From Herbaspirillum rhizosphaerae_A (GTDB lineage: Bacteria > Pseudomonadota > Gammaproteobacteria > Burkholderiales > Burkholderiaceae_D), in assembly GCF_046025915.1 (NCBI RefSeq), contig NZ_JAQQFR010000018.1, forward strand, positions 1 to 64,000: a DNA stretch of 64,000 bases. The letters run 5' to 3'. A program made the translations under genes and the position numbers. This document shows positions 8,517 through 16,128 of this stretch, one piece after another. The first letter of the stretch is position 1, and every line of letters begins with the position of its first letter. Under the pieces are notes generated by a model, which was not told where the DNA came from, ran no database searches, and was given only the letters and a program-made list of their open reading frames with translations.

Positions 8517-9150
8517 TCAATTTCCTTTCAAAGTGCTTGCTCAGCGCCGACAGCGGATAGCAGAGACAAAAATAAATCAGGGCCACGCAGCCGAACACGG
8601 TGAACGGCTGGAACGTCGAGTTGTTGATGATCTGGCCGGCGCGCGACAGATCGACGAAACCGATCACCGATGCCAGCGACGTGTTCTTGACGATCTGCAC
8701 CATGAAACCAACGGTTGGTGGAATCGCGATCTTGAACGCCTGCGGCAGGATCACTTTGTGCAATTGTTCGAAACGGTTGAAGCCCAGGCATTCGGAGGCC
8801 TCCCATTGCGTTTTCGGTACCGCTTCGATACAACCGCGCCAGATCTCGCCGAGGAAGGCGGCGCAATACACCGCAAACGAAATCCCGGCAGCGACCAGCG
8901 GCGACAGCTTGAAGCCCGCAATCGCCAGACCGAAGTAGGCGACGAACAGGATCACCAGCAGCGGGATGCCCTGGACGATCTGGATATACCAGCTGGCGAT
9001 GGCGCGCAGCGTCTTGTTGGGGGATACGCGCCAGAGCGCAATCACGAAACCGGCCACGCCGCCAAAGACGAACGCCACCAGCGACAAGACCACGGTCCAG
9101 ACCGCTGCCTGCAACAGGTATTCGACGTGTAAAAAGGTAAATGAGGTCAC
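8500..9150 (-). CDS. ABC transporter permease, PAAT family (HisM/GlnP type)
   Basis: Inner-membrane permease of 216 residues with about five membrane segments and the cytoplasmic EAA loop (WEASECLGFNRFEQLHKVILPQA region, about residues 108-130) that docks the ATPase. It starts with GTG at 9150, preceded by GGAAAC, nine bases after the other permease gene ends, and pairs with it as a heterodimer. The ATPase gene overlaps its 3' end. Confidence 0.9.
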   Translation of the reverse strand: MTSFTFLHVEYLLQAAVWTVVLSLVAFVFGGVAGFVIALWRVSPNKTLRAIASWYIQIVQGIPLLVILFVAYFGLAIAGFKLSPLVAAGISFAVYCAAFLGEIWRGCIEAVPKTQWEASECLGFNRFEQLHKVILPQAFKIAIPPTVGFMVQIVKNTSLASVIGFVDLSRAGQIINNSTFQPFTVFGCVALIYFCLCYPLSALSKHFERKLNVSNR

Positions 9151-9159
9151 GTTGTTTCC

Positions 9160-9843
9160 TTACAGGTTGGTGCCGAGCTTGCGCTTGCGCACAAACGCTG
9201 ACTTTGCGATCAGCCAGAAGGCGGCGCGGAACAGGAAGGACAAGGCCAGGTAGGCAACGGCGATCACCACATACACTTCAAAGCTACGGAAGGTTTCCGA
9301 CTGCACCAGGTTGGCGGTGGCGGTCAGTTCTTCTGCGGAGATCTGCGAGGTGATACTCGAGGCCAGCATCAGCAGGATGAACTGGCTGGTCAGCGAGGGA
9401 TACACACGTTCCACTGCAGGCAGCAACACCACATGCCAGTAAACATGGAACTTCGACATGCCCAGGCATTCGGCCGCTTCGATCTGGCCGGGATGGATAG
9501 AGTTGATGCCGGCGCGCATGATCTCCGCCGTGTAGGCGCCGACGTTGACGGTCAGCGCGATCACGGCGGAGGTTTCTGCCGTCAGTTTCAGACCGATGCT
9601 CGCCAGGCCGAAATAGACCAGGAACACCTGCACCAGCAGCGGCGTATTGCGGATGATCTCGACATAGGTCTTGACCAGCGCCTGCAGCAGCCAGCTTTTG
9701 CTCTTGAAAGCGATGGCGCAGAGGGTGCCGACGACAAAACCCAATACGATGGAAAGCGCGGATAACTGTATCGTCAGCCAGGCACCTTCGAGCAAACGGG
9801 GCCAGTTGACGAACACGCTCATGAAATCAAAGGTGTAATGCAT
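9160..9843 (-). CDS. ABC transporter permease, PAAT family (HisM/GlnP type)
   Basis: Second permease of the importer, 227 residues, about five membrane segments, with the EAA loop around IEAAECLGMSKFHVYWHVVL. RBS GGAG precedes the ATG. It is the first gene of the transporter block; the 391-base gap before it separates the block from the gguC-like gene and may carry its own promoter. Confidence 0.9.
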   Translation of the reverse strand: MHYTFDFMSVFVNWPRLLEGAWLTIQLSALSIVLGFVVGTLCAIAFKSKSWLLQALVKTYVEIIRNTPLLVQVFLVYFGLASIGLKLTAETSAVIALTVNVGAYTAEIMRAGINSIHPGQIEAAECLGMSKFHVYWHVVLLPAVERVYPSLTSQFILLMLASSITSQISAEELTATANLVQSETFRSFEVYVVIAVAYLALSFLFRAAFWLIAKSAFVRKRKLGTNL

Positions 9844-9935
9844 GAAGTCTCCAGAAGTCTTCGGGACAGCAGCTGATTCGTTAAGGCCGGTGCATTGTCA
9901 AAACAACGCCGGCTCCCATCCTGCGCTGCCGTGCG

Positions 9936-10040
9936 CTATCGCTTTGCGGCAGATGGCCGCGGCAGAATGGATGGAATACTGGAAGTGGATATCGCTTGTG
10001 CGTGGGTTGTCACCCACTTCGGATGGAAGTGTTTTTGCAT
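9936..10040 (-). CDS. Possible 34-residue ORF in the gguC-permease gap
   Basis: A very good Shine-Dalgarno (AAGGAG) lies 8 bases before the ATG at 10040, and the frame runs MQKHFHPKWVTTHAQAIS to a TAG at 9936. The peptide has no recognisable domain, signal or membrane segment. It could be a leader peptide, a remnant of a lost gene, or chance. The rest of the 9844-10234 gap shows no protein signal. Confidence 0.25.
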   Translation of the reverse strand: MQKHFHPKWVTTHAQAISTSSIPSILPRPSAAKR

Positions 10041-10194
10041 TGCTGGGTCTCCTTGCTGAGGCCTGGCACTGGACCGGGAAAGTCCGTTACGCAGGACCGT
10101 TCATTATTGTGATGCGCTCTACGGATCGGATGTCCGGTCAGCAGAGCGTATCGGCAATCGCCTCTTGGTGGGCGCTTTTCTGTCGGTGAAAACA

Positions 10195-10220
10195 AAATTC
10201 CTAAACCAAATTCCTAAAAC
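10195..10220. repeat. Two-copy 13-bp tandem repeat
   Basis: AAATTCCTAAACC (10195-10207) is followed directly by AAATTCCTAAAAC (10208-10220), just downstream of the gguC-like stop on the minus strand. It may be a paired regulator site or a slippage duplication. Confidence 0.5.
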
Positions 10221-10234
10221 TTGCTACGTGAGAA

Positions 10235-11239
10235 TCAAAGTACTTTGATACCGTCGATGGCAATGCGCGATTGTTCGCGTGCAATGCCGTTGACCAGAGG
10301 TTCGCCGAAATCGGGCAGGCTGATTTCAAAGCAATCGCCCAGTTGCGTACGGACACCGTCGGCAAACGACAAGGTCGCGGTGCCGAAGAAGTGCACGTGG
10401 ATATCGCCCGGACGCAGGAACTGGTTGTACTTGAAGTGGTGATACTCCAGATTCTCGATGGCGTGGCACATGTTGTCCTGGCCGGAGAGGAATTCTTTCT
10501 CCCAGATCACGCGGCCATCGCGGCGGATACGGCTCATGCCGACCAGATTGGTGGGCAGATCGCCTACCAGCAGTTCCGGGCCGAAAGAGCAGTAACGCAG
10601 CTTCGAATGCGCCAGGTAGAGATAATTCTTGCGCTCGACCACGTGGTCGGAGAATTCATTGCCGATGGCGAAACCGAGGCGATGCGGCTGGCCGTCGTTA
10701 TCGATGATATACAGGCCGGTCAGTTCCGGCTCTTCGCCGGCATCTTCGGCAAACTCCGGCATCGGGAAGGCTGCGCCCGGATTGACCACGATGTCGCCGT
10801 CGCCCTTGTAGAACCATTCCGGCTGCGCGCCGACCTTGCCGCGGCCCGGACGTCCGCCTTCCAGGCCCCACTTGAACATGCGCATCGTATCGGTCATGGC
10901 GCTTTCGTCATCGTCCAGCTTTTGATGCATCTTGTCGCGTGTGGACGCGCTGCCCAGATGGGTCAGGCCGGTGCCGGATACCAGGCAGTGCGCCGGATCT
11001 TCGTGATCCAACGGCGCCAGGATGCGGTTTTCCTTCAGGATCGCGGCGTAGTCTTCTTGCGAGTCCTGTGAATTGCTATTGAGCAGTTGCGCCTGGCGTT
11101 CCAGCGAATTACCTTCTGCAATCGCCAGCAGTGCCAGCTCGCGCATGGTGCTGACTTGCGAAACCACGTTGATGGCTTTGCCATTGACGATGCCGACTTT
11201 GCGGCCGCCCTGGCGGTCTTCGAATTGAATCAGTCTCAC
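10235..11239 (-). CDS. gguC: AraD1/GguC-type FAH-superfamily protein
   Basis: A 334-residue fumarylacetoacetate-hydrolase-fold enzyme of the GguC/AraD1 group, found beside sugar importers and sugar-acid pathways in proteobacteria. The family start MRLIQFEDRQGG is preserved only if translation begins at the GTG at 11239, which has a good GGAGA five bases upstream; the longer ATG frame to 11311 lacks family similarity. The metal-site region GGDIV-like (YKGDGDIVVNPG) and PEFAEDAGEEPELTGLYII lie mid-protein. Likely roles are a dehydratase or a C-C hydrolase for the 2-keto-3-deoxy (or 2,4-diketo) acid made by the operon. It is the promoter-proximal gene, divergent from the LysR regulator. Family is confident, reaction is not. 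Confidence 0.8.
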   Translation of the reverse strand: MRLIQFEDRQGGRKVGIVNGKAINVVSQVSTMRELALLAIAEGNSLERQAQLLNSNSQDSQEDYAAILKENRILAPLDHEDPAHCLVSGTGLTHLGSASTRDKMHQKLDDDESAMTDTMRMFKWGLEGGRPGRGKVGAQPEWFYKGDGDIVVNPGAAFPMPEFAEDAGEEPELTGLYIIDNDGQPHRLGFAIGNEFSDHVVERKNYLYLAHSKLRYCSFGPELLVGDLPTNLVGMSRIRRDGRVIWEKEFLSGQDNMCHAIENLEYHHFKYNQFLRPGDIHVHFFGTATLSFADGVRTQLGDCFEISLPDFGEPLVNGIAREQSRIAIDGIKVL

Positions 11240-11488
11240 GGTGTCTCCGTATTTTTTTAGCGAGAAATTTGCAAAATGCATCTGATGCTGTGGCGCAGCA
11301 ATTGCGACCAATTGCAGGTAACTGCATCCTGGCGCGCCTGCATAAGGAGGAAATCAATCGATTGAGGTCAAACTCAGATTAATTTCGCAAATGTCTCGAT
11401 GAAATTATTCGCATCCTTATGAGTATTAGGGATGGATGCGTTAGCATTGTGTTTTTGCTGGATCAGAATATAAGAGGCTTCCCCAACG

Positions 11489-12508
11489 ATGTCTAATGAC
11501 CTTAATTCATCGGGTGATAACCAACTGCTAGGACAGGACGACGCGGACGAGCCGCAACTGGCACAAACACCGCAGGATGCGCCATCCGTGCTGCCCTCGG
11601 TCAGTGCCATCGTCAGCCGCCTGCGCTTCAAGCAGGTTGCCTTGTTGACCGCACTCGACGAGCAGGGGTCTTTGCACAAAGCCGCCGAAGTCATGCATAT
11701 GACCCAGCCGGCCGCGACCAAAGCCTTGCATGAGATGGAATCGGCGCTCGGCGTCACCTTGTTCGACCGCTCGCCCCGCGGTATTGAAGCGACCGAGCTG
11801 GGCCGCTGTGTGATCCGTTACGCCCGGTTGATCCAGAGCGACATCAGCAATTTGCGCGATGAGTTGCAGGGCATGCTGACCGGACAGGGCGGCAGGTTGT
11901 CGATCGGCACCATCATGGGCGCTGCACCGATGGTCACGCGCGCATTGACGCGCTTGCGCGAAGTGCAGCCGGAAGTTTCGATCGAAATCACCGAAGACAC
12001 CAGCGCGCGCCAGCTGCTCTTGCTGGATCAAGGTCGCATCGATCTGATGGTGGGGCGTTCATCGGTCAGCTCGCAGCCGCAGTTGTACAACTATGAAATG
12101 CTGCGTGGCGAGCCGATGTGCATCGTCACCGGTCTTGATCATCCGTTGGCGACGGCGCAAAAGGTGCGCTTGCAGGAATTGATGAGTTCATCGTGGATTC
12201 TGTACTCCAGCAATATGCCCATGCGCATCTGGATCGAGCACGAGTTCAAGCTGGAAGGCCTGAAGGTGCCCGGCAACGTCATCGAGACCGCATCGCCGTT
12301 CGTCACTGTCACCTTGCTGGCGCAATCGAACATGGTGGCCGTGATGCCGCTCGACATTGCGCACTTCTTTGCCGCCAAGCAGATGCTATGCATCCTGCCC
12401 GTGCATTTGAAGACCCGCATAGAGCACTATGGTATCGTGACCCGCAAAAATGCCACCTTGTCTTCAATCGGCAAGATGTTCATCAATATCCTGCGTCAGC
12501 AAAACTGA
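11489..12508 (+). CDS. LysR-family regulator, GbpR-like
   Basis: LysR regulator of 339 residues, long because of a 40-residue acidic, low-complexity N-terminal extension (DDADEPQLAQTPQDAPS). The winged helix-turn-helix follows at about residues 45-105 (QGSLHKAAEVMHMTQPAATKALHEME spans it), then an effector domain starting around RLSIGTI. The character of the DNA-binding domain resembles GbpR, the galactose-binding-protein regulator of Agrobacterium. Its divergent position, 249 bases from the gguC-like gene, makes it the probable inducer-responsive activator or repressor of the sugar-acid operon. The intergenic region 11240-11488 should hold both promoters and the operator. Confidence 0.85.
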   Translation: MSNDLNSSGDNQLLGQDDADEPQLAQTPQDAPSVLPSVSAIVSRLRFKQVALLTALDEQGSLHKAAEVMHMTQPAATKALHEMESALGVTLFDRSPRGIEATELGRCVIRYARLIQSDISNLRDELQGMLTGQGGRLSIGTIMGAAPMVTRALTRLREVQPEVSIEITEDTSARQLLLLDQGRIDLMVGRSSVSSQPQLYNYEMLRGEPMCIVTGLDHPLATAQKVRLQELMSSSWILYSSNMPMRIWIEHEFKLEGLKVPGNVIETASPFVTVTLLAQSNMVAVMPLDIAHFFAAKQMLCILPVHLKTRIEHYGIVTRKNATLSSIGKMFINILRQQN

Positions 12509-12555
12509 GCTTCGGCCAGCGTCCGCATCGCATCTTAAATCTTGCAAAGAAGCTC

Positions 12556-13401
12556 ATGAAGTCAGTTGTTCCACCTTCAGTTCGTGCTGTCCCTTCCTCG
12601 TTGCGTCTGGCTGTATTGGCAAGTATTGTGGCGCTGCTCGCGGCATGCGCCAACACGCAAAAGATCCACGATCCGGTAGCCAAGCAGATTCGCCTTGATC
12701 AGGCATTGGCCCTGTTCTCGACCAATCCCGCCGGCGGGCTGCCCAATGAATGGGAACCACTGGTCCTGATGCGCAAGAAGAAGACCACCGATTACGTGTT
12801 GGTCAAGGATGGAGATAAAACAGTGTTGCGCGCCTATGCCGACAAGGCCTCCTCAGGCTTGCGCCATGAGGTCAACATCGACCCGGTCAAGCAGCCTTGG
12901 CTGACTTGGAGCTGGAAGACTTCAGCCCTGATCAAAACCGCCGACAATCGCTATCGCGATACCGAAGATTCTCCGGTACGCATTGTGCTGGCCTTCGACG
13001 GCGACAAGAACAATTTGTCCTTCATGGACACCATCCTGTTCGACACCGCCAAGCTGGTGTCGGGACACGAGTTTCCCTATGCTACGCTGATGTACATCTG
13101 GGAAAACAAGGCACCGAAAGAAACCGTCATCTCCAATACGCGTACCGGCCGCATCCAGATGCTGGTCGCTGAAAGCGGTGCGGCCAACGTCGGTAAATGG
13201 GTCAGCTACCAGCGCAACATCGTCGATGATTACGTGAAGGTTTACGGTGAACAACCGGGACGACTGATCGGCGTCGGCGTACTGACCGACACCGACAATA
13301 CCGAAGAGAAAGTGGAAGCCTGGTACGGCGACATCCGCCTGCTGCGCCAGGCCACCGTGGCAGCACAAACGCAAGCAGAAGTGCAGCCGACGGCGAAGTA
13401 A
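12556..13401 (+). CDS. DUF3047 family lipoprotein
   Basis: A 281-residue predicted lipoprotein of unknown function. The N-terminus has a hydrophobic stretch ending in the lipobox LLAAC (Cys31), followed by Ala-Asn-Thr, so outer-membrane sorting is expected. The rest matches the DUF3047 family, with WLTWSWKTSALIKTAD, SPVRIVLAFDGD and GVGVLTDTDNTEEKVEAWYGDI as its most characteristic segments. It starts 47 bases after the regulator gene and may share its transcript. It ends 12 bases from the convergent DUF1304 gene. Confidence 0.8.
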   Translation: MKSVVPPSVRAVPSSLRLAVLASIVALLAACANTQKIHDPVAKQIRLDQALALFSTNPAGGLPNEWEPLVLMRKKKTTDYVLVKDGDKTVLRAYADKASSGLRHEVNIDPVKQPWLTWSWKTSALIKTADNRYRDTEDSPVRIVLAFDGDKNNLSFMDTILFDTAKLVSGHEFPYATLMYIWENKAPKETVISNTRTGRIQMLVAESGAANVGKWVSYQRNIVDDYVKVYGEQPGRLIGVGVLTDTDNTEEKVEAWYGDIRLLRQATVAAQTQAEVQPTAK

Positions 13402-13413
13402 TCGCTGATTGAC

Positions 13414-13767
13414 TTAGCGGCTGGCCAGCAGCGCAATCAGCGCCAGCAAGGCCGGCAATGCCTGCACATACAGAATCGAGCGCTTGGCCGTCAGGCCGCC
13501 GTAGATCCCCGCAACCAGCACGCAAGCGACGAAGAACAGTTTGACGGCGCCGTCGCCGCTGATTAGCCCCCACGCCAGACCGGCGGCAAGAAAGCCGTTA
13601 TACAAGCCCTGATTCGCCGCCAGCACCTTGGATGCTTCGGCGGCTTCACGCGACTGTCCGAAGGTTTTCAGGCCAAAAGGCTTGGTCCACAAGAACATTT
13701 CCAACACCAGAATCCAGACGTGCAAAACGGCGATCAGTCCTACCAAGAAATCGGCGACCAGTTTCAT
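13414..13767 (-). CDS. DUF1304 family membrane protein
   Basis: Small inner-membrane protein (117 residues) with four hydrophobic helices; DUF1304 has no assigned function. The conserved N-terminus (LIAVLHVWILVLEMFLW) and ANQGLYNGFLAAGL are present. An excellent RBS AAGGAG precedes the ATG. It is convergent with the DUF3047 gene, and its 5' side carries a 12-bp tandem repeat. Confidence 0.85.
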   Translation of the reverse strand: MKLVADFLVGLIAVLHVWILVLEMFLWTKPFGLKTFGQSREAAEASKVLAANQGLYNGFLAAGLAWGLISGDGAVKLFFVACVLVAGIYGGLTAKRSILYVQALPALLALIALLASR

Positions 13768-13778
13768 TGTTTCTCCTT

Positions 13779-13814
13779 GTTGTCATTGATGTTGTCATTG
13801 ATGTTGTCGTTGAG
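13779..13814. repeat. 12-bp tandem repeat, three copies
   Basis: GTTGTCATTGAT occurs at 13779-13790 and 13791-13802, and a diverged copy GTTGTCGTTGAG at 13803-13814. It sits a few bases upstream of the DUF1304 RBS, so copy number could change leader length or operator spacing. Confidence 0.7.
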
Positions 13815-13877
13815 CCGCTAAGCAAGAGGGCAAATAAGCGCTGATCATGCCCGAAACAACAGTTTCTGAACAGACAT

Positions 13878-13906
13878 TGCTTTGAGCCGCTCTCCAGAGC
13901 TAGAAT
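13878..13906 (+). promoter_or_regulatory. Sigma-70 promoter for the structured leader
   Basis: TTGCTT (13878-13883) and TAGAAT (13901-13906) are separated by 17 bases. The predicted start site, about 7 bases downstream, coincides with the first base of the GGGCCT hairpin at 13913. Confidence 0.55.
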
Positions 13907-13912
13907 AGCGCC

Positions 13913-14049
13913 GGGCCTGACAGGAGGCCCGCTCTCGCGAAAGCTGACGCACCTGTTGATGTCGAAGCGGTACTTCCTTTTTCGGATAAACCCTGACGTA
14001 CAACCTTAATCATGACCGTTGCGAGAGCGGGCACTATGAAAGGAACGTT
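13913..14049 (+). ncRNA. Structured 5' leader, candidate cis-regulatory RNA
   Basis: A 137-nt leader with several perfect or near-perfect stems. A short hairpin GGGCCT (13913-13918) / AGGCCC (13925-13930) is at the 5' end. A 12-bp stem GCCCGCTCTCGC (13927-13938) pairs with GCGAGAGCGGGC (14021-14032). Inside it, GTTGATGTC pairs with GACGTACAAC (nine pairs, one bulged A, one G-T), and within that GAAG/CTTC closes the loop CGGTA. The 5' hairpin and the 12-bp stem share bases 13927-13930, so they compete. The RBS AAAGGA lies 8 bases past the closing stem. The class is not one I recognise. Confidence 0.5.
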
Positions 14050-14535
14050 ATGTGGTCTACCTCCCATCCTCTTTTTAAATCCTCCAGTACTACCTCGGCC
14101 ATCTCCGGCAATGTTGACGGCGAACCCGGCTGCAACAGTGAATTCCTGCGTCGTCACGCGCGCCGCCTGGTGCGCAATGGCAGAGACGCACAACCCAGCA
14201 AAGCCTTGCCGGTATTGCGCAGGATCATCGATACCGGTGTCATGCCGGAGCTGAGCGTCACCGATCTCTATGCGGTGCGCGATACCTTGCAACTCAAACA
14301 CGTTCTGCACATGCTGGGCCGGGAACTTGGCTTTGCCGGTCGGGAAGCATGCAAGCACGAGATTGACCGTCGCGGAGCCGAGGTACTGGATCGATACCGC
14401 TTTGAGCAAGGACAGTTTGGCGACTTCCGGCAGAACTGGTTCAGCGACGAGCAGACTGCGCGTGAATGGCAGCAGCAAAACGGCGGTTACATCGTTGCCT
14501 ACGGCAAGCAGGCAGTGGCGATTCTTGCTGACTGA
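14050..14535 (+). CDS. Protein of unknown function
   Basis: A 161-residue soluble protein. The first 25 residues are Ser/Thr-rich and probably disordered; the rest is alpha-helical and charged, with LRRHARRLVRNGR, KALPVLRRIIDTGV, LKHVLHMLGRELGFAGREAC and a C-terminal YIVAYGKQAVAIL. The LKHVLHxLGxExGF segment is reminiscent of the short helical motif in proteins loosely called glyoxalase-superfamily N-terminal repeats, but I cannot assign a function. RBS AAAGGA with 7-base spacing supports the start. It has its own promoter, a structured leader and a terminator, so it is a self-contained unit. Confidence 0.65.
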   Translation: MWSTSHPLFKSSSTTSAISGNVDGEPGCNSEFLRRHARRLVRNGRDAQPSKALPVLRRIIDTGVMPELSVTDLYAVRDTLQLKHVLHMLGRELGFAGREACKHEIDRRGAEVLDRYRFEQGQFGDFRQNWFSDEQTAREWQQQNGGYIVAYGKQAVAILAD

Positions 14536-14576
14536 TCGATAAGACTGATAAAGCGGATTGCTCGTTGCATGGGCAA

Positions 14577-14617
14577 TAAAAAACGGCGACGCTTGATAGC
14601 GTCGCCGTTCAATTTTT
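14577..14617. terminator. Bidirectional Rho-independent terminator
   Basis: ACGGCGACGC (14583-14592) pairs with GCGTCGCCGT (14599-14608). There is an A-run before it and a T-run at 14613-14617, so it ends the unknown gene on the plus strand and the M20 gene on the minus strand. Confidence 0.9.
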
Positions 14618-14645
14618 CCTTGCCCTGTCGTTGTTGCCGCTGTGT

Positions 14646-15839
14646 TTATTGCGGCTTCAGGAAAGCCTCTGCCAATCGCACCCAATACGTTGCACCAATG
14701 GGTAGCAAATCGTCGTTGAAGTCATAGCTTGGATTGTGCAGATTGCACGGGCCCAGGCCGTGGCCGCTGTCGCGATGGCCGCCTTCGCCGTTGCCGATGA
14801 AAACGTAGCAACCGGGTTTGTGTTGCAGCATGAAGGCAAAATCTTCCGCGCCCATGGTCGGTTCGACGGTGGCATTGACATTGTCGGCGCCGACGATGCT
14901 TTGCATGACCTCGACCGCAAATGCGGTTTCCTTGGCGTGATTGACCAGCGGCGGATAGTTGCGGTTGAAGGTGAAATCGACTTCAGCATCGAAGGCGGCG
15001 CAGGTGTGCTCGGCGATTTCCTTCATGCGGCGTTCGATCATGTCCAATACCGCCGTGCTGAAGGTGCGTACCGTGCCGATCAGCATGGCGTTGTCGGGAA
15101 TCACATTGGTTGCACTGCCGGCGTGGATCTGCGTGATCGATACGACAGCCGAATCGTTGGGATTGGTGTTGCGCGAGACAATGGTTTGCCAGCTTTGTGC
15201 GATCTGCACCGCCGTCATGACGGGGTCGATACTCTTGTGCGGTTGCGCGGCGTGCGAGCCCTTGCCTTTGACGTCGACATAAAACTCGTTGCTTGACGCC
15301 ATCATCGGACCCGGCGTCACGCCGAACGTGCCGGCCTTCATGCCCGGCCAGTTATGCATGCCGAATACGGCATCCATCGGATATTTTTCAAAAAGACCGT
15401 CCTGAATCATGCGTTCGGCGCCGCGTCCGCCTTCTTCCGCCGGCTGAAAAATCACATACACGGTGCCGTCGAAATCGCGATGCTGCGACAGATAATGCGC
15501 CGCGCCCAGCAGCATGGTGGTGTGGCCGTCATGGCCGCAGGCGTGCATCTTGCCTTCGTGTTTGGACGCATGCGGAAAGGTGTTCAGCTCCGGCATCGGC
15601 AGTGCATCCATGTCGGCGCGCAAACCGATGGCGCGCGTGCTGCTGCCGTTCTTGATGATTCCGACCACGCCGGTGACACCGAGGCCGCGCACGACAGGGA
15701 TGCCCCACTCGGTCAGCTTCTGCGCGACGACGTCGGAGGTGCGCTGTTCTTCATAGCTCAGTTCGGGATGCGCGTGAATGTCGCGGCGGATTTTTTGCAG
15801 TTCGGAATGGAATTGGGTGATCGGGTCGATGAGTTTCAT
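14646..15839 (-). CDS. M20 family amidohydrolase (hippurate hydrolase/N-acyl-amino-acid deacylase type)
   Basis: Cytoplasmic metallo-amidohydrolase of 397 residues that cleaves N-acyl amino acids or similar amides. The metal motifs HACGHDGHTTML (about residues 101-112), FQPAEEGGRGAE (about 136-147) and MGAEDFAFML near the C-terminus are all intact. The domain order is peptidase, dimerisation insert, peptidase. It is divergent from the dpp-type peptide importer genes, and an inverted-repeat operator candidate lies between them, so it may process what that importer brings in. The substrate is unknown. Confidence 0.9.
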   Translation of the reverse strand: MKLIDPITQFHSELQKIRRDIHAHPELSYEEQRTSDVVAQKLTEWGIPVVRGLGVTGVVGIIKNGSSTRAIGLRADMDALPMPELNTFPHASKHEGKMHACGHDGHTTMLLGAAHYLSQHRDFDGTVYVIFQPAEEGGRGAERMIQDGLFEKYPMDAVFGMHNWPGMKAGTFGVTPGPMMASSNEFYVDVKGKGSHAAQPHKSIDPVMTAVQIAQSWQTIVSRNTNPNDSAVVSITQIHAGSATNVIPDNAMLIGTVRTFSTAVLDMIERRMKEIAEHTCAAFDAEVDFTFNRNYPPLVNHAKETAFAVEVMQSIVGADNVNATVEPTMGAEDFAFMLQHKPGCYVFIGNGEGGHRDSGHGLGPCNLHNPSYDFNDDLLPIGATYWVRLAEAFLKPQ

Positions 15840-15902
15840 GATGCGTACCTTGTGGTCAATCTTGTGGAGCGTTTTCTATATTGTCATTTCGCCATGTACG
15901 GT

Positions 15903-15930
15903 AACTGGTTCGAATTTGACCGAACCAGTT
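15903..15930. promoter_or_regulatory. Candidate operator: perfect 10-bp inverted repeat
   Basis: AACTGGTTCG (15903-15912) and CGAACCAGTT (15921-15930) are separated by 8 bases. The site sits 64 bases before the M20 start and about 200 before the dppB start, in a 289-bp divergent promoter region. The TGGT/ACCA core resembles sites of GntR-family regulators, but no regulator gene is adjacent. Confidence 0.5.
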
Positions 15931-16128
15931 TGGCGTGAACGGGATACCTGAAGCATACCCCGGACGCCGATCATGCGCTGGCGCCGTGCTTATATCGTCC
16001 TTATATTACTCTCAGGCCTTAGAGATCTCGATAAATGTAGTTGCTTATCCGGCATGATTTATGCACCATCACAACTTCGTGTGCAGATTGCCACCCAGCC
16101 ATTTTTTATAGCCTAGCCAAAACAGCCA

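Noticed and set aside
9842..10189. 115-residue plus-strand ORF in the gguC-permease gap
   Set aside because: No credible RBS and no domain; low-complexity mixture expected of a non-coding stretch.
13900..14685. Long minus-strand ORF over the unknown gene and the end of the M20 gene
   Set aside because: It lies across a terminator and antisense to better-supported genes, has no RBS or family similarity, and its composition is that of a shadow frame.
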